This document shows, piece by piece, positions 1 through 5,867 of a DNA stretch of 7,039 bases (position 1 is its first letter; every line of letters begins with the position of its first letter). Position numbers and translations under genes: made by a program. The DNA comes from CAYJBP01 sp964368605 (lineage in GTDB: Bacteria > Bacillota > Dehalobacteriia > UBA4068). The notes beneath the pieces are model-generated. The model saw only the letters and a list, made by a program, of their open reading frames with translations, did no database searches and was not told where the DNA came from. The DNA is taken from positions 1 through 7,039 of the forward strand of contig CAYJBP010000116.1 in NCBI GenBank assembly GCA_964368605.1, given 5' to 3'.

Positions 1-8
1 TTTAAACT

Positions 9-1223
9 TTATTTATCAGCATCTTCGATGGTTTTAAGCATTAAGGCTCTTACCTTTAGGGGTAAGCCAAATAAGTTAATAAAGCCTTGGGCATCGAATT
101 GATTATATACTTCATCTTCTTCAAATGTTGCCAAATCGGCGCTATATAAAGAATAAGGGCTTTTCATGCCGGCAATAGTGCAGCTACCTTTGTATAATTT
201 CATCTTAACAGTGCCGGTAACAGTTTCGGCAAGCTTGTCTACAAAGGCGGCTAAAGCCTCGCGCAAAGGATGGAACCATACTCCATCATATACCAATTCG
301 GCATAGCGCAAAGAAATTTCTTGCTTATAATGGGCAGTGGAACGATCTAAGCATAAGCTCTCTAAGCTGGCTAAAGCGCTAAATAAAATTGTGCCGCCGG
401 GGGTTTCGTATACACCATGCGATTTTAGGCCAACCAAACGGTTTTCGACCATATCTGCAATACCTACGCCATGTTTAGCACCTTTTTCGTTTAAGTAAGC
501 CACCAATTTAGCAGGGCTAAGCTCTTGGCCATCTACCTTTACCGGAATGCCTTGCTTAAACTCGATTTCCACAATTTCCGATTGATCGGGAGCATTTTCG
601 GGTGTATTACAAATTTGGAGCATTTGAGGATTATATTCATGCCACGGATCTTCCAAATCGCCGGCCTCATGGCTTAAATGCCAAAGGTTACGGTCGCGGC
701 TATAGGGGCTTTCCTTGGTTTGGGTAATCGGGATATTATGCTTAGCAGCATATTCCATAGCTTGGGTACGCGAACGAATTTCCCATTCACGCCAAGGGGC
801 AATGATTTTTAGCTCAGGAGCTAAAGCCTTAACGGTTAATTCAAAACGCACTTGGTCATTACCTTTACCTGTGCAGCCATGACAAATAGCATCGCAGCCT
901 TCTTGTAAAGCAATATCAACCAAATATTTAGCAATCAAAGGACGACCGATCGAAGTACCCAATAAGTATTTATTTTCATAAATAGCACCGGCTTTTAAGG
1001 TAGGGAAAACATAATCCTTAACAAATTCCTCGGTTAAGTCGCCAATATATACTTTCTCGGCCCCGGATGCCAAGGCCTTTTCACGCACAACATCAACTTC
1101 CTTGCCTTGGCCAACATCACCGCAAATCGCAATAACTGCGCAATCATAATGTTCCTTAAGCCAAGGGATAATTACCGAAGTGTCCAATCCGCCGCTATAA
1201 GCAAGCGCAACTCTTTTTATCAT
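9..1223 (-). CDS. argG: Argininosuccinate synthase
   Basis: Cytosolic enzyme that joins citrulline and aspartate, using ATP, to make argininosuccinate, the penultimate step of arginine synthesis. The 404-residue length is normal for the family. The N-terminal ATP pyrophosphatase P-loop AYSGGLDTS is at residues 8-16, and the second family signature GCTGKGNDQVRFE is at 116-128. Substrate-region motifs ESPYSRDRNLW (171-181) and KSHGVYETPGG (267-277) are intact. The start is the ATG whose complement is at 1221-1223. It is preceded by AGGAGG (plus-strand 1232-1237) with 8 bases of spacing. No argH is visible; it could lie beyond the left edge. The gene is divergent from the gltX operon. An ARG box over its promoter indicates repression by an ArgR/AhrC-type regulator when arginine is plentiful. 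No odd residues or breaks were seen, and the identification is firm. Confidence 0.98.
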   Translation of the reverse strand: MIKRVALAYSGGLDTSVIIPWLKEHYDCAVIAICGDVGQGKEVDVVREKALASGAEKVYIGDLTEEFVKDYVFPTLKAGAIYENKYLLGTSIGRPLIAKYLVDIALQEGCDAICHGCTGKGNDQVRFELTVKALAPELKIIAPWREWEIRSRTQAMEYAAKHNIPITQTKESPYSRDRNLWHLSHEAGDLEDPWHEYNPQMLQICNTPENAPDQSEIVEIEFKQGIPVKVDGQELSPAKLVAYLNEKGAKHGVGIADMVENRLVGLKSHGVYETPGGTILFSALASLESLCLDRSTAHYKQEISLRYAELVYDGVWFHPLREALAAFVDKLAETVTGTVKMKLYKGSCTIAGMKSPYSLYSADLATFEEDEVYNQFDAQGFINLFGLPLKVRALMLKTIEDADK

Positions 1224-1276
1224 AACTAGTGCCTCCTAAAAAAGTTAAATTTAACTTATAAATTTACTATACATAA

Positions 1277-1305
1277 ATAATACACCATGATGAATAAAAA
1301 TGCAA
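1277..1305 (-). promoter_or_regulatory. Predicted argG promoter
   Basis: Reading the minus strand towards argG, TTGCAT (complement at 1300-1305) serves as a -35 and TATTAT (complement at 1277-1282) as a -10, separated by exactly 17 bases. The -10 matches the sigma-A consensus at 5 of 6 positions; the -35 only at 3 of 6, typical of a regulated promoter. Transcription would start near 1270, giving a short leader before the AGGAGG at 1232-1237. A second -10-like TATAGT (complement at 1266-1271) lies slightly closer to the gene and could be used instead. Confidence 0.6.
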
Positions 1306-1306
1306 G
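1289..1306 (-). promoter_or_regulatory. ARG box (ArgR/AhrC operator) of argG
   Basis: On the plus strand GATGAATAAAAATGCAAG matches the Bacillus ARG-box consensus CATGAATAAAAATKCAAK, recalled from the literature, at 17 of 18 positions; only the first base differs. It covers the -35 and most of the promoter spacer of argG, so bound ArgR would block RNA polymerase. The combination of site, position and downstream arginine gene makes the call strong. The regulator gene itself is not in the window. Confidence 0.82.
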
Positions 1307-1392
1307 CATTTTTTTGTAAAAAAATAAATTTTTTTAATAATAGGGTAGATAATAAGGAGATTAAAGCTAATTATTAATATGCGTGTTATACA

Positions 1393-1416
1393 TTTATGCA
1401 TTAAAATTTGCATAAA
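1393..1416. promoter_or_regulatory. Palindrome, possible second ARG-like operator
   Basis: TTTATGCA (1393-1400) and TGCATAAA (1409-1416) form a perfect 8-base inverted repeat around an AT-only centre. The half-sites resemble the right half of the argG ARG box (ATGCA), and the centre lies about 107 bases from that box. The spacing between half-sites is 1-2 bases longer than in the consensus, so this may be a weak auxiliary ArgR site, another operator, or chance in AT-rich DNA. It lies just upstream of the plus-strand promoter at 1425. Confidence 0.3.
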
Positions 1417-1424
1417 ACAAATAT

Positions 1425-1453
1425 TTGCTAATTAAATAATTTAATGATATAAT
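1425..1453 (+). promoter_or_regulatory. Predicted plus-strand promoter, probably of the gltX operon
   Basis: TTGCTA (1425-1430, 4 of 6 consensus positions) and a perfect TATAAT (1448-1453) are separated by 17 bases, the best sigma-A-type promoter in the spacer. Transcription would start near 1460 and run through the assembly gap towards gltX. If the gap is an artefact of overlapping contig ends, the leader would be about 160 bases. The promoter spacer holds the palindrome ATTAAAT-A-ATTTAAT (1431-1445), and a second palindrome covers the -10 and probable start site. Both could be repressor sites. The link to gltX is inferred from direction and from the lack of a better promoter. Confidence 0.5.
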
Positions 1454-1475
1454 AATCACAAAGCGATTATTATAT
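1447..1475. repeat. 11-bp inverted repeat over the -10 and start region
   Basis: ATATAATAATC (1447-1457) is perfectly complementary to GATTATTATAT (1465-1475) with a 7-base centre. It begins one base before the TATAAT box and runs past the predicted start site near 1460, a classical operator position. As RNA, only the 3' part would be transcribed, so a DNA-binding role fits better than a hairpin. I do not recognise the motif as a known Fur, PerR, Rex or CodY site. Confidence 0.5.
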
Positions 1476-1494
1476 TGCTTTATTTAACACGCCG
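1455..1494 (+). repeat. 40-base direct repeat, left flank of the gap
   Basis: These 40 bases, ending at the first N, are identical to 1595-1634, which begins at the last N. An exact duplicate on both sides of a gap is what results when two contig ends overlap and a scaffolder inserts a standard gap instead of merging them. A genuine tandem repeat spanning the gap is the alternative. Confidence 0.9.
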
Positions 1495-1594
1495 NNNNNN
1501 NNNNNNNNNNNNNNNNNNNNNNNNNNNNNNNNNNNNNNNNNNNNNNNNNNNNNNNNNNNNNNNNNNNNNNNNNNNNNNNNNNNNNNNNNNNNNN
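1495..1594. other. Assembly gap of 100 Ns
   Basis: Exactly 100 undefined bases, a conventional placeholder for a gap of unknown size rather than a measured length. Nothing can be said of its content. Because identical 40-base sequences abut both sides, the true gap may be zero or negative. Confidence 0.99.
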
Positions 1595-1634
1595 ATCACA
1601 AAGCGATTATTATATTGCTTTATTTAACACGCCG
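1595..1634 (+). repeat. 40-base direct repeat, right flank of the gap
   Basis: Identical to 1455-1494. This copy begins inside the left arm of the palindrome that the left copy overlaps, so the TATAAT box is not repeated here. That truncation at an arbitrary point favours a contig-end overlap over a biological repeat unit. Confidence 0.9.
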
Positions 1635-1639
1635 TAAAC

Positions 1640-1662
1640 TATAGGTCAAAAACAAACCTATA
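1640..1662. repeat. 7-bp inverted repeat in the gltX leader
   Basis: TATAGGT (1640-1646) and ACCTATA (1656-1662) pair perfectly around a 9-base A-rich loop. In the transcript this would be a small, weak hairpin; as DNA it could be a protein site. No T-run follows, so it is not an intrinsic terminator. The significance is uncertain. Confidence 0.35.
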
Positions 1663-1683
1663 TCCATACTAAAAAGTTTTAAT

Positions 1684-1703
1684 CAATTTTTTACAAAAAA
1701 TTG
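1684..1703. repeat. 9-bp A/T inverted repeat before the G-rich element
   Basis: CAATTTTTT (1684-1692) and AAAAAATTG (1695-1703) are perfectly complementary with only two bases between them. The second arm is also the start of the G-rich hairpin element. It is nearly all A/T, so chance is a real possibility. Confidence 0.35.
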
Positions 1704-1737
1704 TGGGGTATTGGGGCAAAGCCCCAAGGTCTTAAAA
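1695..1737 (+). repeat. G-rich hairpin element, copy 1 (gltX leader)
   Basis: The element is an A-run plus TTG, a GGGG block, the hairpin TTGGGGC (1711-1717), loop AAA, GCCCCAA (1721-1727), and the tail GGTCTTAAAA (1728-1737). Copy 2 lies at 6816-6860 beyond the operon, with the same order and nearly the same sequence. After the tail, a small stem CTTA/TAAG (1731-1734 with 1740-1743) can form. Just beyond it, CCCCAA (1745-1750) can also pair with TTGGGG (1711-1716), and that alternative ends at the gltX AGGAGG. The element is visible directly; any function (translation or attenuation control, or a dispersed repeat) is inferred. Confidence 0.75.
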
Positions 1738-1749
1738 GCTAAGCCCCCA

Positions 1750-1755
1750 AGGAGG
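1750..1755 (+). promoter_or_regulatory. gltX ribosome binding site
   Basis: AGGAGG ends five bases before the ATG at 1761, a short but workable spacing. It directly adjoins the CCCCAA segment (1745-1750) that can pair with the upstream TTGGGG, so leader folding could change access of the ribosome to this site. Confidence 0.85.
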
Positions 1756-1760
1756 AAAAG

Positions 1761-3197
1761 ATGACAAAAGTAAGATTGCGTTTTGCGCCCAGCCCCACCG
1801 GGCCTTTGCATATAGGCGGGGCAAGGTCGGCTCTTTTTAACTATTTGCTGGTGGCCAAATTGGGTGGCGAATTTATATTAAGAATCGAAAATACCGATTT
1901 AGACCGTTCCACGCCCGAATCGGAGGAAAATATCAAAGACAGCCTACGTTGGCTGGGCATTACCTGGAATGAAGGCGTAGATGTCGGTGGTGCTAAAGGG
2001 CCATATCGACAAATGGAAAGATTAGCTATCTATCAAGAGTCGGCCGCCAAATTGGTGGCTGAAGGCAAAGCCTATCCTTGCTATTGCTCTGAAGAAGAGC
2101 TGGCCGCAACCCGTGCCAGCCAGCAAGAGTCAGGCCAAACCCCTCATTATAATGGTCGTTGCCGTAATTTAAGCGCCGAGCAAATTGCCGAATTTGAGGC
2201 TAAAGGGGTTAAGCCAACCATGCGCTTTGCCGTGCCCAATAATCAGGATTTAATTATTGACGACTTGGTGCGTGGGCAAGTAGTTTTTAATAGCGATCAA
2301 ATCGGCGGCGATTTTGTGATTATGAAATCCGATAGTATTCCCACCTACAATTTTGCGGCGGTGGTGGATGACTATTTAATGGAAATAAGCCATGTAATTA
2401 GGGCAGAGGAGCATTTATCGAATACGCCTCGGCAGCTATTATTATACGATGCCTTTGATTATGCCCGTCCAACTTTTGCCCATGTATCATTAATTTTGGG
2501 GCCCGATCATAGTAAGATGAGCAAGCGTCATGGCTCGGTGTCGGTGGTAAATTATCGCGATCAGGGCTTTTTACCGGCGGCCATCAATAATTTTTTGGTG
2601 CTTTTGGGCTGGAGCCCCAAAGGCGAAACCGAGATTTTATCGATGGACGAAATGATAGCCCAGTTTTCCTTAGAGCATGTTTCTAAAAGCCCGGCTGTTT
2701 TTGATATCAATAAGCTGCGCTGGATTAATAGCCAATATTTGCGAGCCTTGCCGATTGAAGAAATTGCAGACGGCCTAAGCCCCTTTGTGGCAGCAAGTTA
2801 TGATCAAGAGCAAAAATTATTATTGGCCGAAACAATGATTAATCATCTGGAAACTTATGCCGATATCAAGCAATTTTTGCCTTTAATCGAAGGCGATGCC
2901 GATTTGCCTACCGAAGGCGAGGCCGCCGACCTTTTAAAACAAGAGCATGTGCCGCAATTAATAGAGGTGTTTAGCAGGCAATGTTCCGAATTGGAGCAAT
3001 TTAGCCCGGCTGCTATTAAAGGAGCAATTAAGGCTACCGGCAAGGAAATTAATGCCAAGGGAGCTGCCTTATTTATGTGCTTAAGGATAGCAATTACCGG
3101 CCAAATGCATGGCCCGGATATTGATAAATTAGCCGCCTTAATGGGCAAAGAATTATTATTAAAACGCCTGGATAAGGCGCTTAAATCCCTAAAATAG
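1761..3197 (+). CDS. gltX: Glutamyl-tRNA synthetase
   Basis: Class I aminoacyl-tRNA synthetase that charges tRNA-Glu with glutamate in the cytosol. The 478-residue length is standard. The HIGH-class motif appears as HIGG at residues 17-20 within FAPSPTGPLHIGG, and KMSKR is at 252-256. A zinc-site pattern, C107-x-C109 followed by Y130 and C134, matches the Cys-x-Cys...Tyr-x3-Cys layout of zinc-containing members. The C-terminal third is the helical anticodon-binding part. Whether it also charges tRNA-Gln, as in bacteria lacking GlnRS, cannot be read safely from the sequence. ATG 1761 follows AGGAGG and begins exactly at the conserved N-terminus, so the start is secure. The stop at 3195-3197 overlaps the cysS ribosome binding site. 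It heads the five-gene operon; gltX beside cysS is a known Bacillus arrangement. Confidence 0.98.
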   Translation: MTKVRLRFAPSPTGPLHIGGARSALFNYLLVAKLGGEFILRIENTDLDRSTPESEENIKDSLRWLGITWNEGVDVGGAKGPYRQMERLAIYQESAAKLVAEGKAYPCYCSEEELAATRASQQESGQTPHYNGRCRNLSAEQIAEFEAKGVKPTMRFAVPNNQDLIIDDLVRGQVVFNSDQIGGDFVIMKSDSIPTYNFAAVVDDYLMEISHVIRAEEHLSNTPRQLLLYDAFDYARPTFAHVSLILGPDHSKMSKRHGSVSVVNYRDQGFLPAAINNFLVLLGWSPKGETEILSMDEMIAQFSLEHVSKSPAVFDINKLRWINSQYLRALPIEEIADGLSPFVAASYDQEQKLLLAETMINHLETYADIKQFLPLIEGDADLPTEGEAADLLKQEHVPQLIEVFSRQCSELEQFSPAAIKGAIKATGKEINAKGAALFMCLRIAITGQMHGPDIDKLAALMGKELLLKRLDKALKSLK

Positions 3198-3205
3198 GAG
3201 GTTAT

Positions 3206-4606
3206 ATGATTAAGCTGTATAATACCCAAACCAAACAAAAGGAAGAATTTAAGCCCCAGTATGAGGGCAAGGTGAATATTTATTGTTGTGGGCCTACCAC
3301 CTATAACTATATTCACCTGGGCAATGCACGCCCTTTGGTGGTTTTTGATACTATTCGTCGCTATTTTTTATGGAATAATTATCAGGTAAATTATGTGCAA
3401 AATTTTACCGATATTGATGATAAAATCATCAACCGTGCCAAGGAAGAAAATAGCAATGCCCAAGCTATTGCCAAAAAGTATATTGCCGCCTATTTTGAGG
3501 ATGCCGGTGCTTTAAGTGTGCTTAAAGCCGATATTCATCCCTTAGTAACCGAGCATATCCCCGATATTATCGAGCTTATCGAGCTGATTATAGCCAAAGG
3601 GCATGCCTATGCGGCAGGTCAAGATGTTTATTTTGATGTGCGTTCTTTGCCCGAATACGGCAGCTTATCCGGCCGTGATATCGAGGATTTGCAAAGTGGT
3701 GCTCGGGTAATGCCCGGCGAAACCAAGCGCGATCCTTTAGATTTTGCCCTATGGAAGGGTGCTAAAGAGGGCGAGCCATTTTGGGATAGCCCCTGGGGCA
3801 AAGGCCGTCCGGGCTGGCATATCGAATGTTCGGCAATGAGCGCCAAATATTTGGGTGAGGAATTTGATATTCATGGCGGCGGTGCCGATTTAATCTTCCC
3901 CCATCACGAAAATGAGCTGGCTCAAAGCCGAGCCGCCTATGATAAGCCCTTTGCCCATTATTGGATGCATAATGGGTTTATCACCGTAAACCAGGAAAAA
4001 ATGAGCAAAAGTTTGGGTAATTTCTTCCTGTTAAGGGATATTTTGGCCAAATATGAAGGCGAAACTGTCCGTTTTTATCTATTAAGTACCCATTATCGTA
4101 GCCCTATCGATTTTGCCGATGATAAATTGGATATGGCTGCTAAAAGCCTAAAGCGAATTAGAACCAGCCAGCAATTATTGCAGGCTGCCATGGCTAATGG
4201 GCAGCCGGGGGCAGGCCAAATTGTGGATGTAGTGGCCAAAGCCAAGGCCGATTTAAGCGAAGCGATGAATGATGATTTTAATACTGCTTTGGCGATATCG
4301 GTTGTATTTAGTTTTTGCCATGATTTAAACAGCTATTTGAATAGTGGCAATCAGCTATTTACCGAAGATTTAGAGGCCGCCCAAGCATTTTTTGCCGATT
4401 TTAACTATATTATGGGCTTGGAAGAGGGCAAAAAAGAGCAAGATAGCGGCTTAGAAGAAGAGCTTTTGCAATTGATCTTGAATATTAGAGAAAATGTACG
4501 TGCTAAAAAGGATTGGCCGACGGCCGATTTAATCCGCGATGGTCTTAAAGATTTAGGCATTGCGGTAGAAGATACACCGCAGGGGGCAAGATGGAAACGG
4601 CTATAG
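3206..4606 (+). CDS. cysS: Cysteinyl-tRNA synthetase
   Basis: Class I synthetase that charges tRNA-Cys in the cytosol. The 466 residues are full length. The HIGH-class motif is HLGN at 37-40, and KMSKS is at 265-269. The four zinc ligands that select cysteine are present at C28, C208, H233 and E237, almost the same numbering as in the E. coli enzyme. The HHENE segment is at 233-237, followed by the helical DALR and anticodon-binding region. The ATG lies 8 bases after gltX, with AGGAGG at 3196-3201 overlapping the gltX stop codon, and the gene overlaps mrnC by 16 bases, so translational coupling is likely on both sides. In Bacillus subtilis cysE sits between gltX and cysS; it is absent here. 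No T-box leader lies before this gene. Confidence 0.98.
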   Translation: MIKLYNTQTKQKEEFKPQYEGKVNIYCCGPTTYNYIHLGNARPLVVFDTIRRYFLWNNYQVNYVQNFTDIDDKIINRAKEENSNAQAIAKKYIAAYFEDAGALSVLKADIHPLVTEHIPDIIELIELIIAKGHAYAAGQDVYFDVRSLPEYGSLSGRDIEDLQSGARVMPGETKRDPLDFALWKGAKEGEPFWDSPWGKGRPGWHIECSAMSAKYLGEEFDIHGGGADLIFPHHENELAQSRAAYDKPFAHYWMHNGFITVNQEKMSKSLGNFFLLRDILAKYEGETVRFYLLSTHYRSPIDFADDKLDMAAKSLKRIRTSQQLLQAAMANGQPGAGQIVDVVAKAKADLSEAMNDDFNTALAISVVFSFCHDLNSYLNSGNQLFTEDLEAAQAFFADFNYIMGLEEGKKEQDSGLEEELLQLILNIRENVRAKKDWPTADLIRDGLKDLGIAVEDTPQGARWKRL

Positions 4607-5013
4607 TTTTGGATAAAATAATTGCAGAAAGCCTAAATCTAAATGAGCAAGACCTTAAACAAATCCCTCCTTTAACCTTGGCTTATATTGGCGATGCCGT
4701 TTATGAATTGGCAGTACGTTGCCATGTGCTAAAAGGAGGAGCAATTAAGCCCGGGCAATTACATGCCAAAAGCATAGAGCTGGTTTGCGCCCAAAAGCAG
4801 TCGGCCATTTTTGGTCAACTGGAAAGCTCTTTAAGCGAAGACGAGCTAGCCGTTTTTAAAAGGGCACGTAATGCCAAAGGCAGCCATATTCCCAGCCATG
4901 CCAAAGTAGGGGAGTATCGCCGTGCCAGTGGCTTCGAAGCCTTAATCGGTTATTTATATTTAAAGCAAGAGCATCAAAGATTAGCCGAGATATTTGAACT
5001 AATCTTAGCCTAA
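4591..5013 (+). CDS. mrnC: Mini-ribonuclease III
   Basis: Small dimeric RNase III-fold endonuclease without a double-stranded RNA-binding domain. In Bacillus it trims the ends of 23S rRNA precursor, aided by ribosomal protein L3. The 140 residues are the usual size. The catalytic-domain signature AYIGDAVYEL is at 31-40, with D35 as the expected metal ligand. The second acidic motif GFEALIGYLYL (114-124) carries E116. A conserved basic stretch with FKRARNAKG is at 89-97. The start ATG lies inside the end of cysS, after AGGGGG at 4581-4586 with four bases of spacing. This cysS-mrnC pairing is typical of Bacillota and supports both the identification and the phylum. In Bacillus a 23S rRNA methyltransferase gene follows; here a transketolase does. 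Confidence 0.95.
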   Translation: METAIVLDKIIAESLNLNEQDLKQIPPLTLAYIGDAVYELAVRCHVLKGGAIKPGQLHAKSIELVCAQKQSAIFGQLESSLSEDELAVFKRARNAKGSHIPSHAKVGEYRRASGFEALIGYLYLKQEHQRLAEIFELILA

Positions 5014-5052
5014 AAAGTTGTAAATTGAATTGAAATAAAGGAGAATAATAAA

Positions 5053-5865
5053 ATGGCCTATCAAAACAGTGCAGAATTTGCCTTAGCCATGCGCCAAAAC
5101 ATCATCAAAATGCTGGCCGAGGCGGGCAGCGGTCATCCCGGTGGTTCTTTATCGGCCGCTGATATTATCGCCCAATTATATCATGAAACCCTAAATATCG
5201 ATCCAAATAATCCGCAAATGGCCGATCGTGATCGCTTTGTGCTATCCAAAGGCCATTGTGCGCCCGCCTTATATGCAGCCTTAGCCCAAAAAGGCTTCTT
5301 CCCAATCGACGAATTGCCGGATTTACGCAAATTAGGCAGCCGCCTGCAAGGGCATCCCGATATGCGCAAGGTGCCCGGTGTGGATATGTCTACCGGTTCT
5401 TTGGGGCAAGGTTTATCGGCCGCCTGCGGTATGGCCATGGCTGCTAAATTAGACAAAAAAGCCTATAAAGTATATGCGGTAATGGGCGATGGCGAAATGC
5501 AAGAAGGCCAGGTATGGGAGGCTGCTATGTTTGCCGCTCATTATAAATTAGGCAATTTAATCGTCTTTTTGGACAATAATCATCTGCAAATTGACGGCGA
5601 TATCAGCAAGGTATTATCGCCCGAGCCTTTGGATCAAAAATGGCAGGCTTTTGGCTGGCAGGTAATAGCTATTGATGGCCATGATTTGGCGGCAATTAAG
5701 GCTGCTATTGAGCAGGCTCAACAAAATCAAGATCAACCTACGATGATTATTGCGGAAACAGTTAAGGGTAAAGGTGTAAGCTTTATGGAAAATCAGGCCG
5801 GTTGGCATGGAAATGCCCCCAATGCCGATCAAGCCGCCCAAGCCCTAGCCGAATTGGAGGTTTAA
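5053..5865 (+). CDS. Transketolase, N-terminal (thiamine-diphosphate-binding) subunit
   Basis: The N-terminal half of a transketolase encoded as a separate protein of 270 residues; with the next gene it makes the enzyme that moves two-carbon units between sugar phosphates in the non-oxidative pentose phosphate pathway. The diphosphate and magnesium motif is GDG at 145-147 closing with NN at 175-176. Active-site histidines corresponding to those of yeast transketolase appear as H28 (GHPGG), H68 (SKGH), H101 (GHPD) and H252 (WHGNAP). GSLGQG (115-120) is also intact. AAGGAG at 5038-5043 precedes the ATG by nine bases. The 39-base gap after mrnC holds no terminator, so it is probably in the same operon. 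Split transketolases occur in many Bacillota, actinobacteria and archaea, so this is a normal form rather than a broken gene. Confidence 0.93.
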   Translation: MAYQNSAEFALAMRQNIIKMLAEAGSGHPGGSLSAADIIAQLYHETLNIDPNNPQMADRDRFVLSKGHCAPALYAALAQKGFFPIDELPDLRKLGSRLQGHPDMRKVPGVDMSTGSLGQGLSAACGMAMAAKLDKKAYKVYAVMGDGEMQEGQVWEAAMFAAHYKLGNLIVFLDNNHLQIDGDISKVLSPEPLDQKWQAFGWQVIAIDGHDLAAIKAAIEQAQQNQDQPTMIIAETVKGKGVSFMENQAGWHGNAPNADQAAQALAELEV

Positions 5866-5867
5866 AT

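Noticed and set aside
1455..1634. CRISPR-like or tandem repeat array around the gap
   Set aside because: Only two copies exist, each touching the gap edge exactly, and the second starts in the middle of a palindrome arm; a contig overlap explains this better.
1635..1760. T-box riboswitch in the gltX leader
   Set aside because: No AGGGTGGNACCGCG-type T-box sequence and no antiterminator/terminator pair with a T-run are present. The part hidden by Ns cannot be judged.
2855..3316. A 153-codon open frame on the minus strand
   Set aside because: It lies antisense across the end of gltX and the start of cysS, both full-length with intact motifs; its residues show no family signature and it has no convincing ribosome binding site.
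5181..5456. Open frames on both strands inside the transketolase N-terminal gene
   Set aside because: They are shadows of a well-conserved gene whose active-site motifs run through the same bases.
5802..5867. Upstream start that would lengthen the transketolase C-terminal subunit by 22 residues
   Set aside because: The extension overlaps the conserved end of the N-terminal subunit gene, lacks a good ribosome binding site, and precedes the normal family N-terminus; ATG 5868 has a well-placed GGAGG.
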